Source: a virus. Taken from it: a stretch of 34,053 bases of DNA. The translations under genes were made by a program, and so were the position numbers. The notes beneath the pieces were generated by a model. It was not told where the DNA came from and searched no databases. It saw nothing but the letters and a program-made list of their open reading frames with translations. Each line of letters opens with the position of its first letter. The stretch's first letter is position 1. The DNA lies in the IMG/VR virus record IMGVR_UViG_3300042564_000223, positions 1-34,053 of that record; one strand, written 5' to 3'. Of this stretch, positions 16,325 through 24,711 are shown piece by piece.

Positions 16325-16348
16325 AGGGTGCCCCCTAGAGGACACCCT
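16325..16348 (-). other. Intergenic hairpin AGGGTG...CACCCT
   Basis: A 6-bp stem (16325-16330 with 16343-16348), extended by two inner pairs with a bulge, lies between two structural genes. It closely resembles the hairpin at 16873-16897. There is no long U-tract on the minus strand (TTAACTTT follows), so an mRNA stability or processing element is more likely than a strong terminator. Confidence 0.45.
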
Positions 16349-16357
16349 AATGTTTAA

Positions 16358-16846
16358 TTAGGCGAGAGTGTCGCGGTCAACTTCTGCAGCGACCTTACGT
16401 GCATCAATGTCCATCAGAACTGCGAACACACGAACCACACCCGAGGTCGGGGCAGTCGTAGCGGTGACAATCGTCAGGTCAATGGTGTCAGCAGTACCTC
16501 CAACCACGAGGGGCTGGAAGGCAGCAGCGTTCTGAGCATAAGCACCAGCAGCAGCAGCGTCAAGGTCGAAACCGTCAACGAAAACGTCAGCATCCACACC
16601 AGTGCCGAGGTCCAGAGTGTTGTCATTCGACTCACCACCAGCAACGGTGATAATCTCGAAGCCAGCATTCAAGATCATGGTATTGGCCGGAACCGAGATA
16701 GCTTCGATCACGTCAGTAGCAACCAGAGCCGAGCCTTTAGCAGTAGCAGCAGCAGCGAAGTCAATCAAGACTTCTTTGAAGTAGGGCATACGCCCAGCGG
16801 TGAAGCCATCAACAGACCCGCCCGCGAGAGTGGTAACAGTAGCCAT
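16358..16846 (-). CDS. Putative capsid decoration/head protein (162 aa)
   Basis: This Ala/Val/Asp-rich beta protein (GRMPYFKEVLIDFAAAATAK, then AISVPANTMILNAGFEI and DLGTGVDADVFVDGFD) directly follows the major capsid gene, where decoration proteins are often found. The family looks familiar from marine phage heads. AAGGAC lies before ATG 16846. It is flanked on both sides by near-identical hairpins, which may balance its expression against the capsid protein. The decoration role is inferred. Confidence 0.55.
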   Translation of the reverse strand: MATVTTLAGGSVDGFTAGRMPYFKEVLIDFAAAATAKGSALVATDVIEAISVPANTMILNAGFEIITVAGGESNDNTLDLGTGVDADVFVDGFDLDAAAAGAYAQNAAAFQPLVVGGTADTIDLTIVTATTAPTSGVVRVFAVLMDIDARKVAAEVDRDTLA

Positions 16847-16872
16847 TTAAGTGTCCTTTCCTATGGCGGTTA

Positions 16873-16897
16873 AGGGTACCCCACAGAGGGATACCCT
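16873..16897 (-). other. Intergenic hairpin AGGGTA...TACCCT
   Basis: The 6-bp stem (16873-16878 with 16892-16897) plus an inner CCC/GGG stem sits between the capsid and decoration genes. Stem ends and the flanking TTAA resemble the hairpin at 16325-16348, so the two were probably duplicated and may act in mRNA processing or stabilisation. Confidence 0.45.
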
Positions 16898-16907
16898 AGG
16901 GTCTATA

Positions 16908-17984
16908 TTAGGCGAGGTTGTAACGAGCAACCGTCAGAGCTTCCGGGCGCAGAATCTTACGACCGTACAGGTGCATACCACGCACGATGTCAGCGAACGA
17001 GTCCGGGTCACGGTAGGTTTCGGTCTTGTTGATCTGCTCAGCAGTAGCCACAGCCGAGTCATGACCAGCAACGATCACACCGTAGTTCGTGGACTGTGCG
17101 CTGGAGTTACCAACGAAGGACGAACCGCTACCGACCTGCGGCAGGTTGTTCGACACGTAGACGCGGAAGCCGTTCCAGTTCGTCAGGACCAGACCGTTAC
17201 GCAGAGCACCCGACTCGCCCTGATCTGCATTCAGGAAGCGCGAATCTTCGTCCATCAGGACTTCCATCATCACGGGGTCAATCACCAACCAACGGCCAGT
17301 CTTGTCCACGTTCTGCTGGTCGAGCAGACGGCCCATGCGGTTAATCAGCATGACGGGCGAGACGTGAGTGGTCGGGAGGGCACTAGCACCCGGAAGACGA
17401 GCAGCAACCGGGATCGAGTCCCCAACGCTACCAGCCGTGGTGATGTTGCCAAACGAGGGGCGCGAGAGCTTCATCGAAGTCAGCAGTTCGTCCGAACCAG
17501 CCGTGGTGATAGCTTTGGTGCCATTCACAACGTCATTCACGGTACCAGCGTTGGTGTGCAGAGCGGCCTGCTTGTAGCCCGAGAGGTAGCCCAGAACTTC
17601 TTGGTCATGCTGGTCAGCCAAGCGGTAAGCCGCACGGTTGGTAGCAAGGTCCATGAAGTTGACGTGCGAGTGAGCTTCTTCGATGTCATCAACTTTGAAG
17701 GCGAAATAGTTGGCCTTGTCGATAACCAGCGAGAAGTCTTCGTCGTCGAGGTCTTGAGCTTGAATCTGGGTACCACGTGCATAGGCCGAGACCGAGATTT
17801 CCGGTTCTTTGATGATACGGACGGTATCACCCTGAGCCGAGATTTCACCGAAGTAATCCGAGTTAGTGATGTCACCAACCACAGTTGCTTTACGGAGAGC
17901 GAGTTGAACTTTCTTCGAGTAGATGACCGAAGAAAAATTTCCATTGGGCAGGTTTGACCAGCCAGCAGCAGTTTGGAAAGCCAT
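16908..17984 (-). CDS. Major capsid protein (358 aa)
   Basis: The sequence has the features of HK97-fold coat proteins of podoviruses: an N-terminal arm (AFQTAAGWSNLPNGNFSSVI), a central beta/helix body (DTVRIIKEPEISVSAYARG, WLVIDPVMMEVLMDEDSRFL), a GFRVYVSNNLP strand and a C-terminal YGRKILRPEALTVARYNLA. I recall near relatives as capsid proteins in marine phages. AGGAGG precedes ATG 17984 and an upstream promoter candidate gives the gene its own transcript. It follows the scaffold gene, the normal order. Codon use is biased to favoured codons, as for a highly expressed gene. Confidence 0.85.
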   Translation of the reverse strand: MAFQTAAGWSNLPNGNFSSVIYSKKVQLALRKATVVGDITNSDYFGEISAQGDTVRIIKEPEISVSAYARGTQIQAQDLDDEDFSLVIDKANYFAFKVDDIEEAHSHVNFMDLATNRAAYRLADQHDQEVLGYLSGYKQAALHTNAGTVNDVVNGTKAITTAGSDELLTSMKLSRPSFGNITTAGSVGDSIPVAARLPGASALPTTHVSPVMLINRMGRLLDQQNVDKTGRWLVIDPVMMEVLMDEDSRFLNADQGESGALRNGLVLTNWNGFRVYVSNNLPQVGSGSSFVGNSSAQSTNYGVIVAGHDSAVATAEQINKTETYRDPDSFADIVRGMHLYGRKILRPEALTVARYNLA

Positions 17985-18159
17985 GAGAAAATCCTCCTAT
18001 GATATTTGGCTTTGATTAGAAGCAAAACATGTCTATAAGAGGCTGACGGGATTCTAGGGTGCATCGTCTATGAACTATAAGGATCAGTTATGGTTCAAAG
18101 AATATGGGCCTGTACTTGGTCAGGTAAGTCTTACTTGATGGTTAAGCTTTAAGGGAAAA

Positions 18160-18199
18160 CAAATAGCCATGGGTGTCACTGAGAGGCCACAGCTATTTG
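18160..18199 (-). terminator. Terminator-like stem before the capsid gene
   Basis: CAAATAGC (minus strand, 18199-18192) can pair with GCTATTTG (18167-18160), and TTTTCCC follows. The stem starts at the predicted start point of the promoter at 18205-18232, so it may end scaffold transcripts, cap the capsid mRNA with a 5' hairpin, or attenuate it. This stem and the promoter are the main signals seen in the 251-base gap. Confidence 0.45.
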
Positions 18200-18204
18200 A
18201 GGTA

Positions 18205-18232
18205 GTTATATGAAGAAGTCCTTACTTGTCAA
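18205..18232 (-). promoter_or_regulatory. Sigma70-like promoter for the capsid gene
   Basis: On the minus strand a perfect TTGACA (18232-18227) is followed after 16 bases by TATAAC (18210-18205), immediately beyond the scaffold stop codon. The predicted transcript has a leader of about 215 bases before the capsid ATG. Confidence 0.6.
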
Positions 18233-18235
18233 GAA

Positions 18236-19093
18236 CTATCTTGCACCGCCAGAGAGATCGTACACAAAATTACCCTTGCGGATAGCTTCCATGATCTTGT
18301 TCTCGTTCTTGGCGTATTCATCCATGTTCATCTTAGCAACACGGGATTCGTAAATCTTCTCACCGTCCTTATCAAAGTCCACATTGGCTTTGGTCTTGGT
18401 TTGGATGAGAGAGGCAGCTTCTTTGCTCTTTGCCTTGAGTGCCGAGGGGGTAAGACCCTTATCAACTTTGTACAGGTCAAGAACACGGATCACTGCACGG
18501 GCATCTTCTTCGTTCTCATAGAGAGCATCCTGAACCCACTTAGGTTGTTCTTCTGCCCAATTGTGGAACTCGTCAGACTTACGGAGAGCATCAAAGTCAG
18601 GGTGAGACACTCGGATGGCATCAAGAGCCTTGTTCCGCACAGCCTCAACAGACATCTTCTCGTATTCATCAAACTTGTTTTTGTACTGAGAGAGCTTTTC
18701 TTCTGCTTTCTTAGTTGCAATCGTCTCAACAATAGAGGCAACATCAGGGTACTTACTTGCCCACGCTGCAATGTCTTCATCAGACTTAGGGGGCAAAATA
18801 CGTGCACTGGGTGACACAGAGTTCTTCAACTCCTCAAACTTTGCTTCCCACTCTTTTTCTTTTTCAGAAAGGTGTCTACGTAGATCACCATAACGCTTCT
18901 TAAAAGACTTCTCTTCCGGGTCGTTAGGTTCAGACTCAACCTCTTGGGTTTTGACCTCTACTTCTTCCTTAGGCTCTTCTTCTGGTGCCTTTGTTCTATT
19001 GATAAGCTCTTCAAGTTCTTTTTCTTCATCCTCAATACGTTTACGATTACGGCTGCTGAATGAGGAATCAACGTAGACTTTAGTTACAGACAT
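18236..19093 (-). CDS. Capsid scaffold/assembly protein (285 aa)
   Basis: The protein is highly charged and helical: a Glu/Lys-rich N-terminal third, SFKKRYGDLRRHLSEKEKEW, a middle with AAWASKYPDVASIVETIATK, and an end reading EAIRKGNFVYDLSGGAR. It has no Cys. This composition, the end motif and the place between portal-side genes and the major capsid gene fit a podovirus scaffold. ATG 19093 has AAAGGAT upstream. It would coassemble with coat protein in the procapsid and leave before or during packaging. Confidence 0.7.
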   Translation of the reverse strand: MSVTKVYVDSSFSSRNRKRIEDEEKELEELINRTKAPEEEPKEEVEVKTQEVESEPNDPEEKSFKKRYGDLRRHLSEKEKEWEAKFEELKNSVSPSARILPPKSDEDIAAWASKYPDVASIVETIATKKAEEKLSQYKNKFDEYEKMSVEAVRNKALDAIRVSHPDFDALRKSDEFHNWAEEQPKWVQDALYENEEDARAVIRVLDLYKVDKGLTPSALKAKSKEAASLIQTKTKANVDFDKDGEKIYESRVAKMNMDEYAKNENKIMEAIRKGNFVYDLSGGAR

Positions 19094-19160
19094 TCTTTAT
19101 CCTTTATGTTGGGGCCAGCCTTGGCTGGGTAGCCTTATTGTTTGTATAGCACAGTCTTGG

Positions 19161-22100
19161 TTAGGAGGCAAGACCTTTTTTGTTACGAGTAGTTTTTTCA
19201 GGTCTGCTAATCAAACCACCCTCTGCACGACGAGTTGCATTTGACCCCCTACTAGAACTTCCTTGTTGGTCTCTTCCTCCAGAGCGTCCTGCAGAGGTTC
19301 CTGTAGAAGCTTTCTCTTTGCTTGCTTGTGCTGACCTACTACTTGCACTTGTTGATGCTGCCTTTTCTTTAGCGTCAACTTTGCTCACGCTTTTAGTGTC
19401 TCTGTCTCTGCTTGCTTGTGCTGCTCTATCTCTAGCTTCAATAGCTGCTTTAGCTGCCATAGCGTCTGCTCTAGCCTTAGCTTCAGCATCTGCTTTAGTC
19501 TTAGCCTCAGCTGCTGCTCTATCTCTAGCTTCAATAGCTGCTTTAGCTGCCATAGCGTCTGCTCTAGCCTTAGCTTCAGCATCTGCTTTAGTCTTAGCCT
19601 CAGCTGCAGCAGTAGGTGTAGTAGTAGGTGTAGCAGTGGGTGTAGCAGTGGGTGTAGCAGTAGGTGTAGCAGTGGGAGAACTGAGTGCAGCAGCAGCATA
19701 CTGGTTCCCGGTGGCAACAATACCCATACGCACAGCGGCTCTTTGTGCTACAGGCAAGGAATCAATTTTGTCTTCGACACGAGCTTCCAAGTCCGTGTAT
19801 TGGGTGGTACCCTTCAAGCCCTTAGCTTCCATAACACTAAGTGCTGCTCTGGCCTCAGCAATATTTTGAAGTTCGGAAGTAGCCTTAGTTCCAAGGCCAA
19901 GGACACCTGCAACAGCACCAATAGGCCCACCAACAACCGCACCTGCGATAGCAGCACCCCTTCCGATATTAGCAGCCGTCTTATCTGAGAGTGCATCTAC
20001 ACCAAAACTGTAGGGGTCAGAGCTAATGGCATCTCTATTTTTATCTCCCCAACCCTGAAACCCAGCAGAGCCTTGCCCAGTTGTGGGTGCTTCATCCCTA
20101 TCTCTGCCATCTCGCTGAGTTTGTGTGGGGGCGGTAGGTGTTTGGGTTGTGGGGGTTGTGGGTGTAGGTGTTGCAGGCTGACCAGCAAGTTCTTGCGACC
20201 AAGGAACAAAACCTTCAGGTATAATCCCAAGAGGCATATTACCCATAAACTGGATAGTGCGCTCTTCTTTCGTCGTTGGGTTGATGTAACGACGAGACTC
20301 AATACCAGAGGGGCTACCCGGAATAGCTGCAGGTTCATCCAGAGTAAATTGAGTACGGTCAAAAGGCTTACTTGCAAATTGAGTTCGATCAAAAGCCATA
20401 CCACCCTCTTGCATACCTGCAGGCATCTGGTACAGGGTTGCTTGATCCTGATAGGGGGTAGAGACAGGCTGTTCAACCATGCCACCGTAGGCCATCCGCG
20501 CAGGCGCAGTCCGAGCAAGCTCTTCAGAGCCTCCTAGGGCCTCCATGAGCATCTGCTCTTCCTCAGGGGTAAGCTCTTCTTCTTGGCCCTCTGCGGGCAC
20601 TCCCTGAGCGTTTACGGGGGTACCACCGATACGACCGTCAGCCTCCATCTCCATCATGCCCTGCTTAGCCTGAGCACGAAGGTCTTCAAAGAATCTTACA
20701 CCGTAGTAGCGCAACACATCTGCAGGGACAACATACTCACCCTCAGAGAGTTGGGCAGGAATGTCATCTCGCACTTCCGAAGCCAAGGAACCCGGAGGGA
20801 TTTCGTTACCAGTGACAGGCTCACGGCTCATTCCGTCATCAGCCATACCACCTTCTTGCATCAGTCTATTCATTTGGTCGTCCTCTACCATGCCACCTTC
20901 GGCAAATCTCAGGTCTGGTTCTGTAATTTTCTTAGGGTCAAACTTCGCCCGTACATCTCTTAATACTGCTGGAGAGTTTTTAGGTCTATCAATAAGCATG
21001 ATAAGACTTGTGCTGCCGGGGTCTTCAATGTCGTTAATATATGGGACGTGGGTAAACCCTTCTCTTGCCAGTTCTCTACGAAGATTTACTGCAGCAACCT
21101 GATTAGGGTTGTTGGGTAGCAATTCATTCTGTGGAAACAAAAGACCGGAATACTCTCGGATCATAGAGTTCACATCTGCCTCACTGAAAAATCCAGTGGG
21201 ATTATCAAAAAGCTCTTCCGGCTTCTTGTTGAACATCTTTGCAATTTCTTCTTTTGTAACTGGGTCTGTGGTCCGTGCACGAAGCTCCATTGTATAGCCC
21301 TGAGGATTCTCAACCCGACCTGTGTAACGGTCTTCGGTTACATAGAGATTTCTCTCTGCTGCAGCCCTAGCTGTACCAACGTGCACACCAAGCAAATCTT
21401 GTGCGCTACGACCCAACTTGGTCTCTTTTGCAAGATCAAACTCAGTAAATTCTTCAGGCGCTGTAGAGGTGTGATATACCGTATCTCTAAACCCTAGAGC
21501 CTCTGCTTTTTTGTCTGTCGGTCTTTCTGGGCCTTCCCCTGCACGAGGACCAAGAGGCGCTCTTTCTGGGAGAGGCTTCTCCGTCATGTAAGTAAACTTA
21601 GGGTTTTTCTTTGGTGGTAAGTAACTTGAAACATGACTTACAACAGAGAGAACGTCATCTGAGTTTACCCCAATGTACTCTGCCACAGGTTTGATTTCAG
21701 TTTCTATAAAATTCCAATATCTTTGATCCTCGTGGTGAGGAAGCTTTTTGGCAAGGTCCAAAATTTCTTTGTCTTTGAAATGATTAAGGACAGCCAACGA
21801 ATTGGTTGCCGTTTGACCCCAAAGAGTGTCTGCAGGGTACAGTGCCACTTCCTCAGAGTAAGAGTCTTTAAGTTTTGCAATACTTTCCTCTGGAGTCAGT
21901 TTTTCGTCAGAAGCAAATCCTGCAACGGACTCTTTGGGATTGCTCTTAGGGAAGAGCGTACCTTCATCCAAAGGTTCAAAATCAGAATCGACAAGATTCT
22001 CATCAACTTCTGGGGAGTCAAGCTTACCGCCCCTCTTCAAAAACTTTGCAGGAGTCATAGTGATGCCTGCGGGAGTAACTGCCGTAAGATCACCGTATGT

Positions 22101-22424
22101 GGGGTTATCACCAGAAGCAATCTTACGGAAAGGTTCGTAAGCACCTTTAATAGTCTCTTTTGCAAACTCTGAGGTCTCTTCAAGAGATGGCAAAGAAGGG
22201 TCAGACAGATACTCTCCTACGGCCTTAACTGCGGCTACAATAGGGCGCTCCTGAGTTGTCTTGGTTTCAGGGTACAAGGTGTACTCTTCCCCTGTCTTTG
22301 ATTTGTAGACAGTTCCACCAAGCTCGTCAAAACCAACCACAGTGTCATTAGGGCCTGCAATCAGGGGGACGTTCTGTGCACTGATGTCCTCAGCACGAGT
22401 AAGACCTTTTCTATTCCCGATCAT
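19161..22424 (-). CDS. 1087-residue multidomain virion protein with ART-like region
   Basis: Residues ~310-520 look like an ADP-ribosyltransferase-type domain of phage polyvalent proteins: DTVYHTSTAPEEFTEFD, then LLGVHVGTARAAAERN, YTMELRA, and THVPYINDIEDPGSTSLIML. About 560-620 contains DDIPAQLSEGEYVVPADVLR followed by YYGVRFFEDLR, a motif common in marine phage virion proteins. The tail is low complexity: a TPTA repeat (~916-938), two 31-residue Ala/Lys repeats (940-1001) and a Ser/Arg/Lys-rich end. ATG 22424 overlaps the preceding stop by ATGA. It lies between portal and scaffold, so it may be packaged and delivered with DNA. Whether the ART region is catalytic is not decided by inspection. 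Confidence 0.55.
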   Translation of the reverse strand: MIGNRKGLTRAEDISAQNVPLIAGPNDTVVGFDELGGTVYKSKTGEEYTLYPETKTTQERPIVAAVKAVGEYLSDPSLPSLEETSEFAKETIKGAYEPFRKIASGDNPTYGDLTAVTPAGITMTPAKFLKRGGKLDSPEVDENLVDSDFEPLDEGTLFPKSNPKESVAGFASDEKLTPEESIAKLKDSYSEEVALYPADTLWGQTATNSLAVLNHFKDKEILDLAKKLPHHEDQRYWNFIETEIKPVAEYIGVNSDDVLSVVSHVSSYLPPKKNPKFTYMTEKPLPERAPLGPRAGEGPERPTDKKAEALGFRDTVYHTSTAPEEFTEFDLAKETKLGRSAQDLLGVHVGTARAAAERNLYVTEDRYTGRVENPQGYTMELRARTTDPVTKEEIAKMFNKKPEELFDNPTGFFSEADVNSMIREYSGLLFPQNELLPNNPNQVAAVNLRRELAREGFTHVPYINDIEDPGSTSLIMLIDRPKNSPAVLRDVRAKFDPKKITEPDLRFAEGGMVEDDQMNRLMQEGGMADDGMSREPVTGNEIPPGSLASEVRDDIPAQLSEGEYVVPADVLRYYGVRFFEDLRAQAKQGMMEMEADGRIGGTPVNAQGVPAEGQEEELTPEEEQMLMEALGGSEELARTAPARMAYGGMVEQPVSTPYQDQATLYQMPAGMQEGGMAFDRTQFASKPFDRTQFTLDEPAAIPGSPSGIESRRYINPTTKEERTIQFMGNMPLGIIPEGFVPWSQELAGQPATPTPTTPTTQTPTAPTQTQRDGRDRDEAPTTGQGSAGFQGWGDKNRDAISSDPYSFGVDALSDKTAANIGRGAAIAGAVVGGPIGAVAGVLGLGTKATSELQNIAEARAALSVMEAKGLKGTTQYTDLEARVEDKIDSLPVAQRAAVRMGIVATGNQYAAAALSSPTATPTATPTATPTATPTTTPTAAAEAKTKADAEAKARADAMAAKAAIEARDRAAAEAKTKADAEAKARADAMAAKAAIEARDRAAQASRDRDTKSVSKVDAKEKAASTSASSRSAQASKEKASTGTSAGRSGGRDQQGSSSRGSNATRRAEGGLISRPEKTTRNKKGLAS
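19421..19606 (-). repeat. Two tandem 93-bp repeats in the 1087-residue gene
   Basis: Units begin at 19421 and 19514 and are nearly identical over 93 bp. They encode two copies of a 31-residue Ala/Lys/Glu/Asp segment (AEAKTKADAEAKARADAMAA onward), a probable long helix or coiled coil that can change length by unequal recombination. Confidence 0.85.
19609..19676 (-). repeat. 12-bp tandem repeats encoding TPTA units
   Basis: Five to six copies of a 12-base unit (GTAGGTGTAGCA-like on the plus strand) encode TPTATPTATPT, a flexible linker before the Ala-rich helix. Copies differ by single bases (GTA/GTG). Confidence 0.8.
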
Positions 22425-22612
22425 TCTGCATTCACCTTGTCACGGAGTTTCATCAGGTTCTTCAAGGCTTGAATTTCTCCTTGAGTCCGGTAAATATCTA
22501 CAGTGTCTGTGACCTGTTCGAGCTTCTTATAGCAGGCTTGGATTCTGTTGCCCAATTCTTGCTGAAAGTCTACCCAGAGTTCTTTGTTGTTGACGAAAGG
22601 CTTTAGGTTCAC
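22421..22612 (-). CDS. Small coiled protein after the portal (63 aa, GTG start)
   Basis: The sequence LWVDFQQELGNRIQACYKKL, then VDIYRTQGEIQALKNLMKLR and DKVNAE, is a continuous amphipathic helix pattern. The GTG start overlaps the portal stop as GTGA and its own stop overlaps the next start as ATGA. I recall similar small proteins immediately downstream of podovirus portals, with no known role. Confidence 0.6.
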   Translation of the reverse strand: MNLKPFVNNKELWVDFQQELGNRIQACYKKLEQVTDTVDIYRTQGEIQALKNLMKLRDKVNAE

Positions 22613-24693
22613 TGCTGGCCCTCACCAGTATTGGCTGCAAAACCCGGCTCACCCGGAGTAGGGACAGAACCAGTGCCCATGTTACCACCGCCAGAGCCTG
22701 TCGTATCCTGAGCCTGAACACCTGCAGGGGCGGCAGGAGGCTGTCCGGGTTGAGGAGCCTGAGGTGCAGGGGGCTGAGTTGCTTGGAAGCTCTTGAGGAT
22801 TTCAGCTTGAATGGCTGCACGTTGCATGGAGTTTGCAACCTTGTCAGGATCAAGGTCCATAGACTTAGCAATCTCACGGACGATGTAGTCCATACGAGCA
22901 AACGGAGCGAGGACAGGGTTCTGAACAACACCAAGGAACTGCATCAGACGCTGCGAACGAACTTCGTTGGCCATCAGGGATTCAGTACCAGCAGCCTTGA
23001 CTTCCAAGTCACCCTTGATCTCAGGGTCAAAGTCAAACTGCATGTTGAAGCTGAACAGTGCTTTACCAAGAGGGGCAAGCAAATAGTCGTCAATGTTCTT
23101 GACCACAGTACGGATAGAACCGTTAGCGGCAGACATCAGCATGGAAATGCCAGAGGCTGTACGACCAACACCACTTACACCAGTCTGGCCATGGGCAAAC
23201 GACGGGAAACCAGTGGATTCATCGGCCAATACTCTGGCTTTATCAAACATCTGCATGTTCTCGTTGGAGACGTTAGGAAACTTTGTGCCGAAGATAGCCT
23301 GACCCGGAGCGCCACCCTGACGCCGGAAGACTTTACCGGGATACACACTCAAGTCTTGACCGGGAACAAGGTTTGTCTCGTCCACTTCAATAATCAAGTT
23401 GCCACTCAGAGCAGCGTTGTCCACTGCCATACGCATAAACCCGTTCATCAGGGTCTGAGTGTCATCCATATTCTCTGCAACACCAACGCCCCATATCGAA
23501 TAGGGATTGATTTCGTAGGGTACGACGTAGAAGGGGATAATTGTGGGTGTGAAGGGGTTCATCACAAGACGAAGAACTCTGCCATTGCAAATCCAGATAT
23601 TGACCGAGATTTGAGGCTTGTTCTTGAGTTCAGAAGGGATAGTTACGTTGTGGTTCTCAAGGATGTCCCTGTCCACATTGCCCCAGAACTCCAGAACCTC
23701 ATAACGCTCTGTGTTAGGTTGTTGGGCATCATCTTCCATGACCTGTTCCCACCACTCTTTGATGTAGTTGGGGCCAAACTTGATTGCAGTTTCAATCTCA
23801 TTCTTACGGAAATAGGGACGAGTAGCAAGCTTACGGAGATCACTGCGAGACATCTTGTGACGCTCAATAGCAAACTCAGACTCTTCCATGTTGTTGGCAT
23901 CTGGGTCCGGGTAGAAGTTCCAGATAGACACGTTAGAGACCATAGGGACAGTCTTAATCACCGGATCGTAGTTGCCCGTGTCATCCCAGCGAGGATACTC
24001 TTTATCGACTGCGAACGGACCCTTCATTACGCCAGTGCCAAACAAAGCACACTCAAAGGCAGTAGACCGCAGGTGCTTAGAGGCATGGGACTCTTCAAGC
24101 TGGTCGTGGATTTTCTTTTCCATCTTCTTGGCTGCAATCATAGCAGGCTCAAAGGTAATCTGAGATGGAGTCATGCCGGGGCCGGGACGAACTTCTTCGA
24201 TAGGCTCAAGCTCTTTCTTGAGTCCACCAAGACGCTCACGGTAGTCCTGCATGGTCTCGCCGGGAAGCAGAGGCTCAATACCAGCAGCCTTCTCTGCCTT
24301 CTTCACTTCGTCGTTAGTCTCAATGTGGACTGTATCTACCACACCCTCAGGGAGCGTAGTAGGATCAATAGTGATAGGAAACTTATTACCACCGAAGAGC
24401 ACCTCGGTCATCTGCCCAAAGGCAGCAAGTACTTTAGTTTTAGTAACTTTCACAAAAACTCTGGACTTCTCGGTGTCAGTAAATTTGACATCAGGGCCAT
24501 ACAAACCACGATAATTGCGGTAGGCCATAATCCAACGATACTCCTCCGTCTCTCTTGCAGTCTCAGCCTTAGAGAAACGCTCTTCCACGTAGGAGACAAT
24601 CGTACCTGCTTTTTTATCAGTGTTCGTGTCGCCAGAGGTATCCTCGACTGCAAGCATCTTAATGCTATCGGGGGAGATGTTGTCTTCTTCCAT
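22609..24693 (-). CDS. Portal protein (~694 aa)
   Basis: This large alpha/beta protein follows the large terminase. It has the traits of podovirus portals: an N-terminal helical part (VEERFSKAETARETEEYRWI), a central region with WNFYPDPDANNMEESEFAIE, PFYVVPYEINPYSIWGVGVA, and the C-terminal FSFNMQFDFDPEIKGDLEVK followed by a Pro/Gln-rich tail (QATQPPAPQAPQPGQPPAA). It forms the DNA-passage ring at one capsid vertex and docks the terminase. I chose ATG 24693 because GGA lies seven bases upstream; TTG 24705 and ATG 24699 are alternatives with poorer signals. Confidence 0.8.
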   Translation of the reverse strand: MEEDNISPDSIKMLAVEDTSGDTNTDKKAGTIVSYVEERFSKAETARETEEYRWIMAYRNYRGLYGPDVKFTDTEKSRVFVKVTKTKVLAAFGQMTEVLFGGNKFPITIDPTTLPEGVVDTVHIETNDEVKKAEKAAGIEPLLPGETMQDYRERLGGLKKELEPIEEVRPGPGMTPSQITFEPAMIAAKKMEKKIHDQLEESHASKHLRSTAFECALFGTGVMKGPFAVDKEYPRWDDTGNYDPVIKTVPMVSNVSIWNFYPDPDANNMEESEFAIERHKMSRSDLRKLATRPYFRKNEIETAIKFGPNYIKEWWEQVMEDDAQQPNTERYEVLEFWGNVDRDILENHNVTIPSELKNKPQISVNIWICNGRVLRLVMNPFTPTIIPFYVVPYEINPYSIWGVGVAENMDDTQTLMNGFMRMAVDNAALSGNLIIEVDETNLVPGQDLSVYPGKVFRRQGGAPGQAIFGTKFPNVSNENMQMFDKARVLADESTGFPSFAHGQTGVSGVGRTASGISMLMSAANGSIRTVVKNIDDYLLAPLGKALFSFNMQFDFDPEIKGDLEVKAAGTESLMANEVRSQRLMQFLGVVQNPVLAPFARMDYIVREIAKSMDLDPDKVANSMQRAAIQAEILKSFQATQPPAPQAPQPGQPPAAPAGVQAQDTTGSGGGNMGTGSVPTPGEPGFAANTGEGQQ

Positions 24694-24711
24694 TCTCATT
24701 TCCAATTTGTG

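Noticed and set aside
16851-17957. Long plus-strand open frame opposite the capsid gene
   Set aside because: Same reasoning; the minus-strand frame is a convincing capsid protein with AGGAGG and a promoter.
19421-19606. 93-bp repeats as a CRISPR or mobile-element trace
   Set aside because: They are in frame and encode a repeated helix; there are only two copies and no flanking duplications.
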